DNA of 64,000 nucleotides from UBA4421 sp028228615 (GTDB lineage: Bacteria > Pseudomonadota > Gammaproteobacteria > Pseudomonadales > Azotimanducaceae), in contig JAOJBS010000009.1 of assembly GCA_028228615.1 (NCBI GenBank), positions 24,530 to 88,529 of the forward strand. The letters run 5' to 3'. Each line of letters begins with the position of its first letter. The first letter of the stretch is position 1. The notes under the pieces were generated by a model. The model was not told the DNA's origin, did no database searches, and worked only from the letters and a program-made list of their open reading frames with translations. A program made the position numbers and the translations under genes. Of this stretch, positions 27,771 to 36,418 are shown one piece after another.

Positions 27771-28188
27771 TAAACAAAACGACGAATGGCAGTTAGTTAG
27801 TCAGAAAGACTCTGAGCAACAAAAGATAGAATGGCAGGATGCTGAAAGCTGGCAACCTGGACAAGCGCTGAGACTGCCCGTAGATGCAGAACTAGACCCT
27901 CGATGGGGCCAAGCCTCTATCATTGGCATAGACTTTCCAGCACTTACTGACGGACGAGGTCTCTCGCTGGCGGTGTTATTACGCACCAGACTGAACTACA
28001 GCGGTGACTTACGCGGACTTGGCGCTGTGCACGAGGACATTTTGCACTTTATGGTACGCTGCGGCTTTTCAAGCTTTGAGCTGCCAGAATCTCGAGACCC
28101 AAACGTTGCACTGAACTGTATTGCGCCGCATAAGCAATATTACCAAAGCTCTGTGGTTGACCCTTTGAATCACTTTGATCGAGTGTAA
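27754..28188 (+). CDS. DUF934 family protein, CysI partner
   Basis: A 144-residue protein of the DUF934 family, routinely encoded directly after cysI in Pseudomonas-like bacteria and presumed to act in sulfite reduction. The family core is visible as FPALTDGRGLSLAVLLR and LRGLGAVHEDILHFMVRCGF. Start: an ATG with AAGGAG 8 nt upstream; both lie inside the end of cysI, so translation is coupled. A frame open 30 nt further upstream has no such site. The biochemical role is undetermined. Confidence 0.88.
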   Translation: MHHLINKQNDEWQLVSQKDSEQQKIEWQDAESWQPGQALRLPVDAELDPRWGQASIIGIDFPALTDGRGLSLAVLLRTRLNYSGDLRGLGAVHEDILHFMVRCGFSSFELPESRDPNVALNCIAPHKQYYQSSVVDPLNHFDRV

Positions 28189-28510
28189 GCTGAGGAAGAT
28201 GACGCCCTGACTCTAACGCGTAGATACTAACGCGTTGCTTCTAAGGCGTTTATTCTTTGGCTTTGATTCTTTGGCTTTGATTATAGGGCTTTTTATTCCA
28301 AGGGGATTCTGAGTCTTTAGTATTTTGCGATCGAGTTACATTAACAGATCTCTGTACGCGACCAGCCTTCGGTATCATTCACGCTGAAACCCTATCCAAA
28401 AAGCCGTTTCAAGTGACGTTTAGTACAGTGCCTCGAAAAAACACTTCAACCTAGTCGATACTTGGTAGGCTAGGGTCTGAAACACAGCCGCAATTTCCAC
28501 GAGATACCCC
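28189..28510. other. Intergenic region with short repeats
   Basis: About 322 nt with no gene. It contains an AACGCG...CGCGTT inverted repeat near 28214-28235 and a 14-bp tandem duplication; the rest holds the antiporter promoter, which I cannot pin down. Confidence 0.5.
28252..28279. repeat. 14-bp tandem duplication
   Basis: ATTCTTTGGCTTTG occurs twice back to back, about 60 nt after the DUF934 gene. Confidence 0.9.
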
Positions 28511-29683
28511 ATGCCTCATTCAGATCTCATTCATTCGTTTTTTATTATTTTTGCTGGCGCAGCGGGCCTGGCTACCGTTGCCCTATTTTCACGCCAACCT
28601 ATGCTTATTGCATACATACTGCTTGGCTGCTTAATTGGGCCCTTTGGCTTAAGCCTCATTGACCAAAACGACTTACTCACAGAAATTGCCGAAATTGGCA
28701 TTATCTTTTTGCTCTTTCTCGTAGGTTTAGATTTACAACCAAGCAAACTGAAGAACATGTTGGCCGAGTCCATGCTCACGGCACTGGGCACCAGTATTGC
28801 GTTTTTTTTAACGGGCGCATTGGTGATGCTCGCCACAGGCTTTACCTATACTGAGGCCTGGATAGTTGGCTTGGCGATGACTTTTTCTAGCACCATCTTG
28901 GGCATAAAGTTACTGCCTACCACCGCCCTGCACCACCGCCACATAGGTGAAATGGTAGTCAGCCTATTGCTGATTCAAGACCTTTTGGCCATCTTGGCCA
29001 TTTTGCTGCTCACAGGCTTGGGCAATGACCTTGCAGGGATCACTCAGAGCATGGTGGCCATTTTTATTGGATTACCTGCGCTGATCGGCGGCGCCTATTT
29101 AATGGTTCGCTTTGTCCTGCTCAGATTAATCAGCAAGTTTGACGCTTTCCACGAATATATTTTTCTCCTCGCCATTGGCTGGTGCTTAAGCCTAGCCAGC
29201 ATTGCCGAACAAATGGGCTTGTCCTTCGAAATTGGCGGTTTTATCGCAGGTGTCAGTCTTGCTACCAGCCCTATTGCTAAATACATCGCTGAGCACCTCA
29301 GACCACTACGTGACTTTTTTCTTATTCTGTTTTTCTTTTCAGTGGGGGCATCGCTAAACGTGGCGCTTCTACAAGATGTTTGGCTTGCGGCAATCATTTT
29401 GGCTGGGATTACATTATTGGTGAAACCAAAAGTATTTGAATTTTTGTTGGTGTTACAAAAAGAGGACAAGGGCGCGTCGAAAGAGGTTGGGTTCAGGCTT
29501 GGCCAAGCTTCAGAGTTTTCGCTACTGCTGAGCTATATTGCCATTTCAAATGCGCTGATCAGTGGCTCTGCAGCCGTAGTGCTGCAAACTGCCACAATAC
29601 TCACGCTCATCGGCAGCAGCTACTTAGTGGTGTCTCGATACCCAAGCCCCATCGCGTCCGATCCCGCACTGAGGAGAGATTGA
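28511..29683 (+). CDS. Cation:proton antiporter, Kef/CPA2 family, without RCK domain
   Basis: An inner-membrane protein of 390 residues with about 12 predicted hydrophobic helices, of the Na+/H+ exchanger (CPA2) family. Characteristic segments are LLGCLIGPFGL, FLLFLVGLDLQPSKL, FSSTILGIKLLP, and the QDLLAILAILLL helix with the conserved aspartate. FEIGGFIAGVSLATSP and FFFSVGASLN follow. Kef/YbaL potassium efflux proteins usually carry a cytoplasmic TrkA-N/RCK domain; this protein stops right after the membrane domain, so any gating must come from elsewhere. The ion specificity is not determinable. Confidence 0.85.
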   Translation: MPHSDLIHSFFIIFAGAAGLATVALFSRQPMLIAYILLGCLIGPFGLSLIDQNDLLTEIAEIGIIFLLFLVGLDLQPSKLKNMLAESMLTALGTSIAFFLTGALVMLATGFTYTEAWIVGLAMTFSSTILGIKLLPTTALHHRHIGEMVVSLLLIQDLLAILAILLLTGLGNDLAGITQSMVAIFIGLPALIGGAYLMVRFVLLRLISKFDAFHEYIFLLAIGWCLSLASIAEQMGLSFEIGGFIAGVSLATSPIAKYIAEHLRPLRDFFLILFFFSVGASLNVALLQDVWLAAIILAGITLLVKPKVFEFLLVLQKEDKGASKEVGFRLGQASEFSLLLSYIAISNALISGSAAVVLQTATILTLIGSSYLVVSRYPSPIASDPALRRD

Positions 29684-29777
29684 GGACCCAGAACTGAGTC
29701 CTCTCGCTCGCTTCAACCAGCACTGCGACAAGGCGCTAGCCCGTTAACGCACCTATCTAAAAGCGTTGGTTAGTTGG

Positions 29778-30758
29778 CTAAAGGTGTACAACACCTCTTC
29801 CAACCATCTGACCCGCTAAGATTCGGTCAATGGCATCGGATACGTCATCCAGCGTCAGCACCTCTTCGAGATCACTTAAATCCATAAGCCATTCATCACC
29901 CAATCGATGCCAAATTTCGGCTTTTTCCTCTATGGGCAACTGTACTGAATCTATACCGAGCAAGTTTACGTGACGCAAAATGAAGGGCAATACAGACGCT
30001 GAAAACACCGGTGCGGCAACAAGGCCACAGGCGGCTAAGCTACAGCCATAACGCAGGCTCTTCACACCATTGAAAAGAATGTCACCTCCTACGGTGTCCA
30101 CTACACCGCCCCAGCGCTCAGCCAGCATGGGCTTATCGCTACCGGCATTAGCCTCTTCTCGAGAGAGTATTTCACTGGCCCCAAGGCTGCGCAAAAAGTC
30201 GTACTTGTCCTCTTTACCGGTCACAGCGGCAACTTCATAGCCTAATTGCGCCAGTAGCTTAACGGCCACCGAACCTACACCACCCGTTGCTCCAGTAACC
30301 AAGACCGGGCCAGAGGCTGGGGTCATGCCAGAACGCTCAAGCTTCTGCACGCATTCAGCAGCAGTGAATCCAGCGGTGCCAATAATCATACTGCTGTGCA
30401 TAGACAGTCCTTTCGGCATTTTTACCGCCCAAGATGCAGGAATGCGCACGCGCTCGGCGAATCCGCCCGAGGTACCCATACCCAGATCAAAACCTATTGC
30501 GATGATTTCGTCACCAACCGCAAAATCCGCGTGATCGGATGCTAGAACCACACCAGCAACATCAATACCCGGCGTATGCGGGAAGTTTCGAGTAACGCCT
30601 GGGTTGCCTGTTGCGGACAGGCCATCTTTAAAGTTCAGCGAGGAAAATTTAACCTCAACCAACAATTCTCCTGCCGGTAGATCGTCCACCGACCTAGTGA
30701 CAACACTACGCTCAAATCCAGCGTCAGTTTTTTCAACTCTAAAAGCTTTAAATTGCAT
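29778..30758 (-). CDS. acuI: Acrylyl-CoA reductase-like zinc-free alcohol dehydrogenase (AcuI/YhdH family)
   Basis: A medium-chain NADPH-dependent oxidoreductase of about 326 residues. N-terminal MQFKAFRVEKTD, SSLNFKDGLSATGNPGVTRNFPHTPGID and the nucleotide-binding VTGATGGVGSVAVKLLAQLGY match the YhdH/AcuI group. AcuI reduces toxic acryloyl-CoA to propionyl-CoA, which would feed the methylcitrate pathway encoded at 1.6-7.7 kb. This is inference, since YhdH homologues are also generic quinone/enoyl reductases. Start: an ATG with AAGGGG 6 nt upstream, 13 nt after the sohB stop; a longer frame overlapping sohB lacks this site. Confidence 0.82.
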   Translation of the reverse strand: MQFKAFRVEKTDAGFERSVVTRSVDDLPAGELLVEVKFSSLNFKDGLSATGNPGVTRNFPHTPGIDVAGVVLASDHADFAVGDEIIAIGFDLGMGTSGGFAERVRIPASWAVKMPKGLSMHSSMIIGTAGFTAAECVQKLERSGMTPASGPVLVTGATGGVGSVAVKLLAQLGYEVAAVTGKEDKYDFLRSLGASEILSREEANAGSDKPMLAERWGGVVDTVGGDILFNGVKSLRYGCSLAACGLVAAPVFSASVLPFILRHVNLLGIDSVQLPIEEKAEIWHRLGDEWLMDLSDLEEVLTLDDVSDAIDRILAGQMVGRGVVHL

Positions 30759-30771
30759 ATTTTTCCCCTTA

Positions 30772-31905
30772 CTACTTACGAACAAATTCTAAAACGTGAC
30801 TGACTCTGTCTAACATGCCATTAAACTTGTCCAGTACTCTATCTATCGGTTTCTTGGTTTCTTCCCATGTGACTTCAAAGACATCTCTTGTCTCACACAG
30901 TTCTATCAAGTACTCATCACTGGTGGCCAAACCATCCACCAAATTCAATTCAAGTGCGCGTTTGCCGTACCAAGCCTCGCCTGTTGCCACCGCCTCTATG
31001 TCTAGTTCAGGACGATTTTCCGCAACAAACTCTTGGAACAATGCGTGCACATCTTCCAACTCTTCACGGAACTTCTCTCGGCCTTCGTCTGTGTTCTCGC
31101 CTAAAAGCGTCAATGTGCGCTTATATTTGCCAGCGGTAAGCACCTCTACATCGACATCATTCTTTTTCAACAGACGGTGCAGGTTAGGAATTTGCGCAAC
31201 CACGCCAATAGAGCCAATGACTGCAAAAGGCGCAGCCAAAATCTTGTTAGCCACAGCGGCCATTAGGTAACCCCCACTGGCGGCAACTCGGTCGACTATC
31301 GCCGTTAGGGGAATGCCCTTGTTGCGGATTCGCATCATCTGGGATGCGGCTAAACCATAGCTGTGGACCATCCCGCCGGGGCTTTCTAGACAAATCACAA
31401 CTTCATCATTTGCTCCAGCCATAGTCAGCACGGCGCTGATCTCGACACTCAAAAAATCGACACCCGAGGCGGCTGTGTCGCCATCAAAGTGAATGACAAA
31501 AGTTCGATCTTTCTGCCCTTCCAATTTTGGGGCTACTTCAGCTACCCCTTGGCCTTCGGTGCCAGTATCTGTATCGCCATGCTCATCAGCAACCGCTGAC
31601 TTTTTTACGTCAAGCTTTTGCTTAGCTGCGAGCTTGGCTGCTTTGGCCGCCTTTTTTGCCTCAGCTTTTTCACTCTTAGATTCGGACTTATGCTGGCGCT
31701 TAGCTTCATCTGCGGTGAGTAAGTGATTTTCCATAGTGAAACGTAATTCGCGCACGCGCTCGTTGAGTTTGCGGATGACTAAGTGGCCCTGATCCCCGTG
31801 CTGGCGACCGGAAAATCCCGCCAGCGAGGACGCAATGATCAAAAATGCAACAACTAAGGTCACCACTTGTCCCAAGAACATTAGATATTCAAAAAGAAAG
31901 TCCAT
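30772..31905 (-). CDS. sohB: Inner-membrane peptidase SohB (S49 family)
   Basis: A membrane-anchored serine peptidase of the signal-peptide-peptidase A family, 377 residues. An N-terminal hydrophobic segment (VTLVVAFLIIASSLAGF) is followed by a Lys/Ala-rich charged linker (KSEKAEAKKAAKAAKLAAKQ, about residues 76-100). The peptidase core has the Ser-Lys dyad region: DRVAASGGYLMAA with the nucleophile serine, and GSIGVVAQIPNLHRLL. Periplasmic quality control is the usual suggestion. It shares a strand with, and lies 13 nt upstream of, the reductase gene, so the two form an operon. It is divergent from the SCP2 gene. Confidence 0.92.
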   Translation of the reverse strand: MDFLFEYLMFLGQVVTLVVAFLIIASSLAGFSGRQHGDQGHLVIRKLNERVRELRFTMENHLLTADEAKRQHKSESKSEKAEAKKAAKAAKLAAKQKLDVKKSAVADEHGDTDTGTEGQGVAEVAPKLEGQKDRTFVIHFDGDTAASGVDFLSVEISAVLTMAGANDEVVICLESPGGMVHSYGLAASQMMRIRNKGIPLTAIVDRVAASGGYLMAAVANKILAAPFAVIGSIGVVAQIPNLHRLLKKNDVDVEVLTAGKYKRTLTLLGENTDEGREKFREELEDVHALFQEFVAENRPELDIEAVATGEAWYGKRALELNLVDGLATSDEYLIELCETRDVFEVTWEETKKPIDRVLDKFNGMLDRVSHVLEFVRK

Positions 31906-32131
31906 ATAGATTTTGTCTAACTGAAGAAGGTTGGGTACTTTATCTATTGCGCCGACTCAGCGCCAGCACAGCCTTAAATACTTGACCTTTGCAGCAACTT
32001 TGCCCACCTTTGCTCTGTGATGAAAGTGAGCAGTATCACTACTTGGCGAGGTCAACTCTCGAGGTAAAAAGACCAGTTAAAATAACGTGGTCAAAACAGC
32101 TGTTCAGCATAATAAGAATGGCAGAAATATC

Positions 32132-32443
32132 ATGCGCAGTTTTCTTGAAAATCAGTTTTGCAGCGAAAAATCCGGCGAGCTTGATGCGCGGGTGCGCATG
32201 CAGTGGGCTGATGGTCAGATATGCTTCCAAATACAAGACGGCGCTATAAGCTTCGCCGAAGACAGAGACCCTGAGTTAACAATTTATTTCAAAGACAGTG
32301 AGGACGCCAAGGGGCTGATTAGCGGAAAGAGAGATCCCGTACATGCTTTTATGCACGGCAACCTCAGAGCAAACGGCCATTTAATCTGGGTTTTTCAGAC
32401 AATGGCCGCCTTGAGTGGCAAAACGGAAACGACTGCTACTTAG
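32132..32443 (+). CDS. SCP2 sterol-binding domain protein
   Basis: A small protein of about 103 residues with an SCP2-like lipid-binding fold. The body ADGQICFQIQDGAISF, DPELTIYFKD and DPVHAFMHGNLRANGHLIW matches the SCP2 pattern (a beta-sheet followed by the F-x-x-G-x-L-x-x-x-G region). Proteins like this bind acyl-CoA or other lipids; the ligand here is unknown. I start at the ATG giving MRSFLENQF; a GTG 45 nt upstream would add a tail without family support. It overlaps the convergent nudC stop by 4 nt. Confidence 0.75.
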   Translation: MRSFLENQFCSEKSGELDARVRMQWADGQICFQIQDGAISFAEDRDPELTIYFKDSEDAKGLISGKRDPVHAFMHGNLRANGHLIWVFQTMAALSGKTETTAT

Positions 32444-33270
32444 CCAAGTTGATCTATAAATTCTTGGATTAGCCAGCCGGAAATAGCCGTCTTTGGAGGG
32501 ATTTGTGGCAGCGTATCTTTCCTATACCACTGCGCATCGGCGATCTCGCCAGGCTGACAGACAATGTCTCCACCAACATATTTAGCATGAAACCCCAGCA
32601 TCAGTGAATTTGGAAAAGGCCAGCTTTGCGAGCCAAAATACTTCAGTTCACCTACTTCTAAGCCCACCTCTTCCATCACCTCACGGTGTACGGTTTGCTC
32701 AATAGACTCGCCAGCCTCAACAAACCCAGCCAACGTACTGTACATGCCTTGCGGCCATGCAGCATTTCTCGCTAACAACATTTCATCGCCCTTTGTAATC
32801 AGCACGATGATGCTTGGAGACAAACGCGGATAAGCAATAAACCGACAAGTACCACACTGCATTGCTCTATCGGCGCCATGCACCTGCATAGACTCGCCGC
32901 AGCGACCACAAAATTGATTCGTTTGATGCCAGTCAATCACCTGCTTGGCTCTACCCGCAAGATAGAACATGGATTGTGAGGTGCGTCCCAGCCAACCGCG
33001 CAGGCCTAGTTTTGCAAAACCTTCAGGCACTGCGCCTTTCACGGACAAGGCGAAACAAGGTCGGTTAGCATAATGACCCAGAAAATGCTTACTGCGCGTT
33101 TCTACGTCAAACCAGCGGAAGTCGTCGGCTGTAATAGGTTCTGGTATACCTTGTACGCTCTTACAAATTAGCTCGTCGCGCATAAAGGCAAAATACCAAG
33201 CTTCACCGGAATCGTCTCCCTCTGCCATAACGTGATTTGCTGAAAACTCATCTGGACTACTTGGCCACAT
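32440..33270 (-). CDS. nudC: NADH pyrophosphatase / NAD-capped RNA decapping enzyme
   Basis: A Nudix hydrolase that splits NAD(H) to NMN(H) and AMP and, in E. coli, removes NAD caps from RNA. A zinc ribbon, C-x2-C ... C-x2-C (FCGRCGESM, MQCGTCR), precedes the Nudix box GFVEAGESIEQTVHREVMEE plus VG, and the NudC-specific SQPWPF-like stretch appears as SQSWPFPNSLMLGF. I start at MWPSSPDEFS, preceded by GGGG 9 nt upstream, giving 276 residues as in Pseudomonas. The frame stays open another 108 codons upstream, but that part has no resemblance to NudC. Confidence 0.93.
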   Translation of the reverse strand: MWPSSPDEFSANHVMAEGDDSGEAWYFAFMRDELICKSVQGIPEPITADDFRWFDVETRSKHFLGHYANRPCFALSVKGAVPEGFAKLGLRGWLGRTSQSMFYLAGRAKQVIDWHQTNQFCGRCGESMQVHGADRAMQCGTCRFIAYPRLSPSIIVLITKGDEMLLARNAAWPQGMYSTLAGFVEAGESIEQTVHREVMEEVGLEVGELKYFGSQSWPFPNSLMLGFHAKYVGGDIVCQPGEIADAQWYRKDTLPQIPPKTAISGWLIQEFIDQLG

Positions 33271-33765
33271 AGAACTGCCCCACCGCTTTATTAGAAAAAG
33301 AAAATAACATAGCACAAATTGTTCTGTGATTTGCCGACACCTTACCCTCGAAGTGACCACCACATCTGCACTTATATTGACCACACGCCACACCCACTCT
33401 AGTTGCTGCAAATGCTGGGTGTAGTTCAGTTTTAGTTCGGCTGGAGTTCCGCTGGCGTTAAAGTGTCGGATGATGCTAAGGCTCGCGTGAAGGTAGTGTA
33501 ACCAATGGGGCAATACTGTCAGATTTTTACTCCAAGACATGCCCGCAAATTGCGCGAAATCGACCACTTTTCCACCGTTAACAGTTGCCCGCAAACACAG
33601 GTCAGGCTATCTTTAGCGGTTGTATTTGGGGGAGCTTGGTCACCGTATATTGGCGACCAAAAGGGCACGCCTAAGACAAACCTAGAACAAAATAGATCGT
33701 AGACAATAAAAAGCGACACCTACGGGTAAACAAAATACCCTCGGATAAAGGCGCAAAGGAGTGTT
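33271..33765. other. Divergent region between nudC and nhaB
   Basis: About 495 nt with promoters for both genes but no supported coding sequence. The first 324 nt form an in-frame upstream extension of nudC without family similarity. It holds a hairpin-like inverted repeat near 33636. Confidence 0.5.
33636..33660. promoter_or_regulatory. Inverted repeat upstream of nhaB
   Basis: Arms TTGGTCACC and GGCGACCAA match at 8 of 9 positions around a 7-nt loop, about 105 nt before the nhaB start. Possible operator or leader hairpin; no regulator is assigned. Confidence 0.4.
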
Positions 33766-35274
33766 ATGAAAGGGTTATCCCTCAGTTCGTTTTCTCAGAA
33801 TTTTCTTGGTAATGCACCAGAATGGTACAAGTTGACCATCATTGGTTTTTTGATCTTCAACCCATTACTACTGCTGCTGACGGGTAACGCCTATTTGACA
33901 GGCTGGGTACTGGTACTGGAGTTTATTTTCACCCTAGCTATGGCGCTAAAATGCTACCCATTGCAGCCTGGTGGACTACTGGCCATAGAAGCGGTGGTGA
34001 TGGGGATGACGAGCCCTGCTACCGTTTATCATGAAGTAGAACTGGCGCTCCCGGTAATACTTTTATTGGTATTTATGGTGGCTGGCATCTATTTTATGAA
34101 AGACCTACTGCTCTTCACTTTCACCAAAATTCTTCTGTCAATTCGCTCCAAAACGCTCATTGCGTTCTTGTTTTGTGCAATTTCAGCATTTTTGTCAGCA
34201 TTCTTAGATGCGCTCACTGTAACTGCGGTTGTAATCAGTGTGGGCGTTGGCTTCTACTCGATCTACCACAAGGTAGCTGCCGGTAAACTGGCACCAGAAG
34301 ACAGAGCAGACGGCGAAGAAGACGGCGATGTTCCGTTAGAATATCGGGCAGAGCTAAATGAGTTTAGGGCGTTTCTACGCAATCTGCTTATGCACGCAGC
34401 CGTGGGTACAGCGCTGGGCGGTGTTTGTACTACGGTTGGCGAACCGCAAAACCTACTCATTGCCAGCCAAGCCGGTTGGAATTTCGCTGAGTTCTTTTGG
34501 CGCATGGCACCTGTAACCATGCCAGTGCTCGCAGCTGGCCTGCTGACCTGCATCTTGCTCGAGCAAGTCAAAATTCTAGACTACGGTGCGATTCTACCAG
34601 AGCGCGTTCGCACCATACTGACAGAATTCGATGAAGCGGAGAGCGCCCGCCGCTCAGACTCAGACAAAGCGAAGCTTGTAATACAAGCGATCTCTGGTCT
34701 AATTCTGATATGGGCGTTAGCTAATCACGTAGCCGAGGTAGGCCTTATCGGTCTGACCATAATCGTGTTGCAGACAGCATTCAATGGCGTCATTGAAGAA
34801 CACCAGTTGGGCCACGCATTTGAAGAGGCCCTGCCCTTCACGGCACTACTCGTCGTATTTTTTGGAATAGTAGGTGTTATCCACGATCAACATCTGTTTT
34901 CGCCAATAATCGCATATGTACTGGGTTTACCCTTAGATGTGCAGCCCGGTATGTTCTACATCGCTAACGGCGTGCTGTCTGCCATTAGTGACAATGTATT
35001 TGTGGCGACAGTTTATATTGGTGAAGTCAAAGCGGCTTTAGACAATGGCGCGATCAGCAGAGAGCAATTTGATTTGCTCGCTATTGCCATCAACACCGGC
35101 ACCAACATTCCTAGTGTGGCAACGCCAAATGGACAAGCAGCATTCCTATTTTTGCTGACCTCGTCCATCGCTCCGCTCATTGGGCTGAGCTATATGCGAA
35201 TGGTCACCATGGCACTGCCTTATACCATTGTTATGGGTGTCACTGGCTGGTTGGGTGTTAACTACCTACTGTAG
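33766..35274 (+). CDS. nhaB: Na+/H+ antiporter NhaB
   Basis: An integral membrane antiporter exporting Na+ for H+, consistent with a salt-exposed habitat. It has 502 residues and about 11-12 hydrophobic helices. NhaB features include FLGNAPEWYKLTIIGFL at the N-terminus, FLSAFLDALTVTAVVISV, GTALGGVCTTVGEPQNLLIA and NTGTNIPSVATPNGQAAF. An AAAGGAG lies 5 nt before the ATG. The stop codon lies in a 12-bp palindrome, and a 9-bp stem-loop follows. Confidence 0.95.
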   Translation: MKGLSLSSFSQNFLGNAPEWYKLTIIGFLIFNPLLLLLTGNAYLTGWVLVLEFIFTLAMALKCYPLQPGGLLAIEAVVMGMTSPATVYHEVELALPVILLLVFMVAGIYFMKDLLLFTFTKILLSIRSKTLIAFLFCAISAFLSAFLDALTVTAVVISVGVGFYSIYHKVAAGKLAPEDRADGEEDGDVPLEYRAELNEFRAFLRNLLMHAAVGTALGGVCTTVGEPQNLLIASQAGWNFAEFFWRMAPVTMPVLAAGLLTCILLEQVKILDYGAILPERVRTILTEFDEAESARRSDSDKAKLVIQAISGLILIWALANHVAEVGLIGLTIIVLQTAFNGVIEEHQLGHAFEEALPFTALLVVFFGIVGVIHDQHLFSPIIAYVLGLPLDVQPGMFYIANGVLSAISDNVFVATVYIGEVKAALDNGAISREQFDLLAIAINTGTNIPSVATPNGQAAFLFLLTSSIAPLIGLSYMRMVTMALPYTIVMGVTGWLGVNYLL

Positions 35275-35689
35275 GCCTACATACTGTAGGTGACGCTGAA
35301 CTGAGTTTTGTGGCCCTTTTATTTGTAAGCGAGTAAAAGGGCTAACAGTTCGCGTTGGTCCCGGTTCTTTTTCAATATGGCAGTAAAGCAAAGGCCGCTG
35401 CCTTAAAGCAACTTTGACTCACATCTCGTTTATCCAGCTTAGACCTCTTGTCCTCCCCCCCCTCTGATAGCACTTAACCCTCCTAGCTCACCATTGTGAG
35501 GCGCGGAATTGGCAAAGCAACAAGAGAAAATATTGGGAACAAAATTAGGCAGGCGACCTCAACGTAACTTAAAACAATCGTTAACTAAAAACAGTAAGAA
35601 CGAAAAAGTAAGTTTGGGCGCCGCTCCAGCAAGACACCAACTTCTCGCAAATCGCTCCAAACCTAAAAAGTTAACGATGCCCGACTTAC
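35275..35689. other. Convergent intergenic region after nhaB
   Basis: About 415 nt. It contains the palindrome at the nhaB stop (35270-35281), the stem-loop, and an eight-C run at 35455-35462. A basic plus-strand frame starting at a TTG (35509) runs antisense into dnaQ; I do not support it as a gene. Confidence 0.5.
35313..35342 (+). terminator. Stem-loop after nhaB
   Basis: A perfect 9-bp inverted repeat GCCCTTTTA / TAAAAGGGC with a 12-nt loop, about 40 nt after the nhaB stop, between convergent genes. No T-run follows on the plus strand. Confidence 0.5.
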
Positions 35690-36418
35690 CTAGTGCTGTC
35701 GCCGCCAAACAGGCCCATCGTCGCTTCGTTCAGCAAGTAGATCTAACATCTTCTCGTGAGATGCTATGTCGTCAACGCTGGCCATGATCTGTTTAAGAGG
35801 CGGAATTTCCCAGCTCTGGTCAATCTGGTTATCGTTATGACCCGCCGGGTCATCATTGGCATTGTTGCCGCCGCCAAACAGATTGGTTTGGCCGCCCGTC
35901 ATCAATAAATAAACGTCTGCTAAAATCTCTGCATCTAACAGTGCACCGTGGAGCTGGCGCTGAGAGTTATCTACCGCGTAGCGGCGGCACAAAGCGTCTA
36001 AGTTGAGCTTCTGGCCTGGGTGCTTTTGCCGAGCAATGGCTAATGAATCTATCACGCCGCAAAAATCTTCTATTTTTCGTTGCGGTGCCAAGCCCTGCCG
36101 AACAAGCGCGCGAATTTCGCTATCAAGAAACGAGATATCAAATACCGCGTTATGAATAATCAATTCTGCGCCGTCTAGAAAACGCTCGAGTTCTTCCCAG
36201 ATATCAGCGAACTTGGGCTTGTCCGCCAAAAAGGCCTCAGTAATGCCGTGAACCTCTTTTGCTCCGTCATCGATTTCTCGTTCCGGGTTGAGATATTTAT
36301 GAAAATGACGACCAGTAAACTTGCGGTCGATCATCTCTATGGCACCGATCTCAATAATTTTATGCCCTAGTGCCACCTCTAACCCTGTGGTCTCTGTATC
36401 TAGTACTATTTGTCTCAT
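35690..36418 (-). CDS. dnaQ: DNA polymerase III epsilon subunit (proofreading exonuclease)
   Basis: The 3'-5' proofreading exonuclease of the replicative polymerase core, 242 residues. The DEDDh exonuclease motifs are visible: Exo I LDTETTGLE, Exo II IIHNAVFDISFLDSE, and Exo III HGALLDAEILADVYL. A linker rich in N/G/D (FGGGNNANDDPAGHNDN) precedes a C-terminal tail that would contact the polymerase alpha subunit. It starts in a 4-nt ATGA overlap with the rnhA stop, so translation is coupled; the same pair is adjacent in many gammaproteobacteria. Confidence 0.95.
   Translation of the reverse strand: MRQIVLDTETTGLEVALGHKIIEIGAIEMIDRKFTGRHFHKYLNPEREIDDGAKEVHGITEAFLADKPKFADIWEELERFLDGAELIIHNAVFDISFLDSEIRALVRQGLAPQRKIEDFCGVIDSLAIARQKHPGQKLNLDALCRRYAVDNSQRQLHGALLDAEILADVYLLMTGGQTNLFGGGNNANDDPAGHNDNQIDQSWEIPPLKQIMASVDDIASHEKMLDLLAERSDDGPVWRRQH

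Noticed and set aside
33271..33594. 108-codon in-frame N-terminal extension of NudC.
   Set aside because: NudC proteins of related bacteria begin near the chosen ATG, and a ribosome binding site supports that start.
35509..35787. Basic plus-strand frame starting at TTG.
   Set aside because: TTG start, low complexity Lys/Gln-rich composition, and the last third is antisense to dnaQ.
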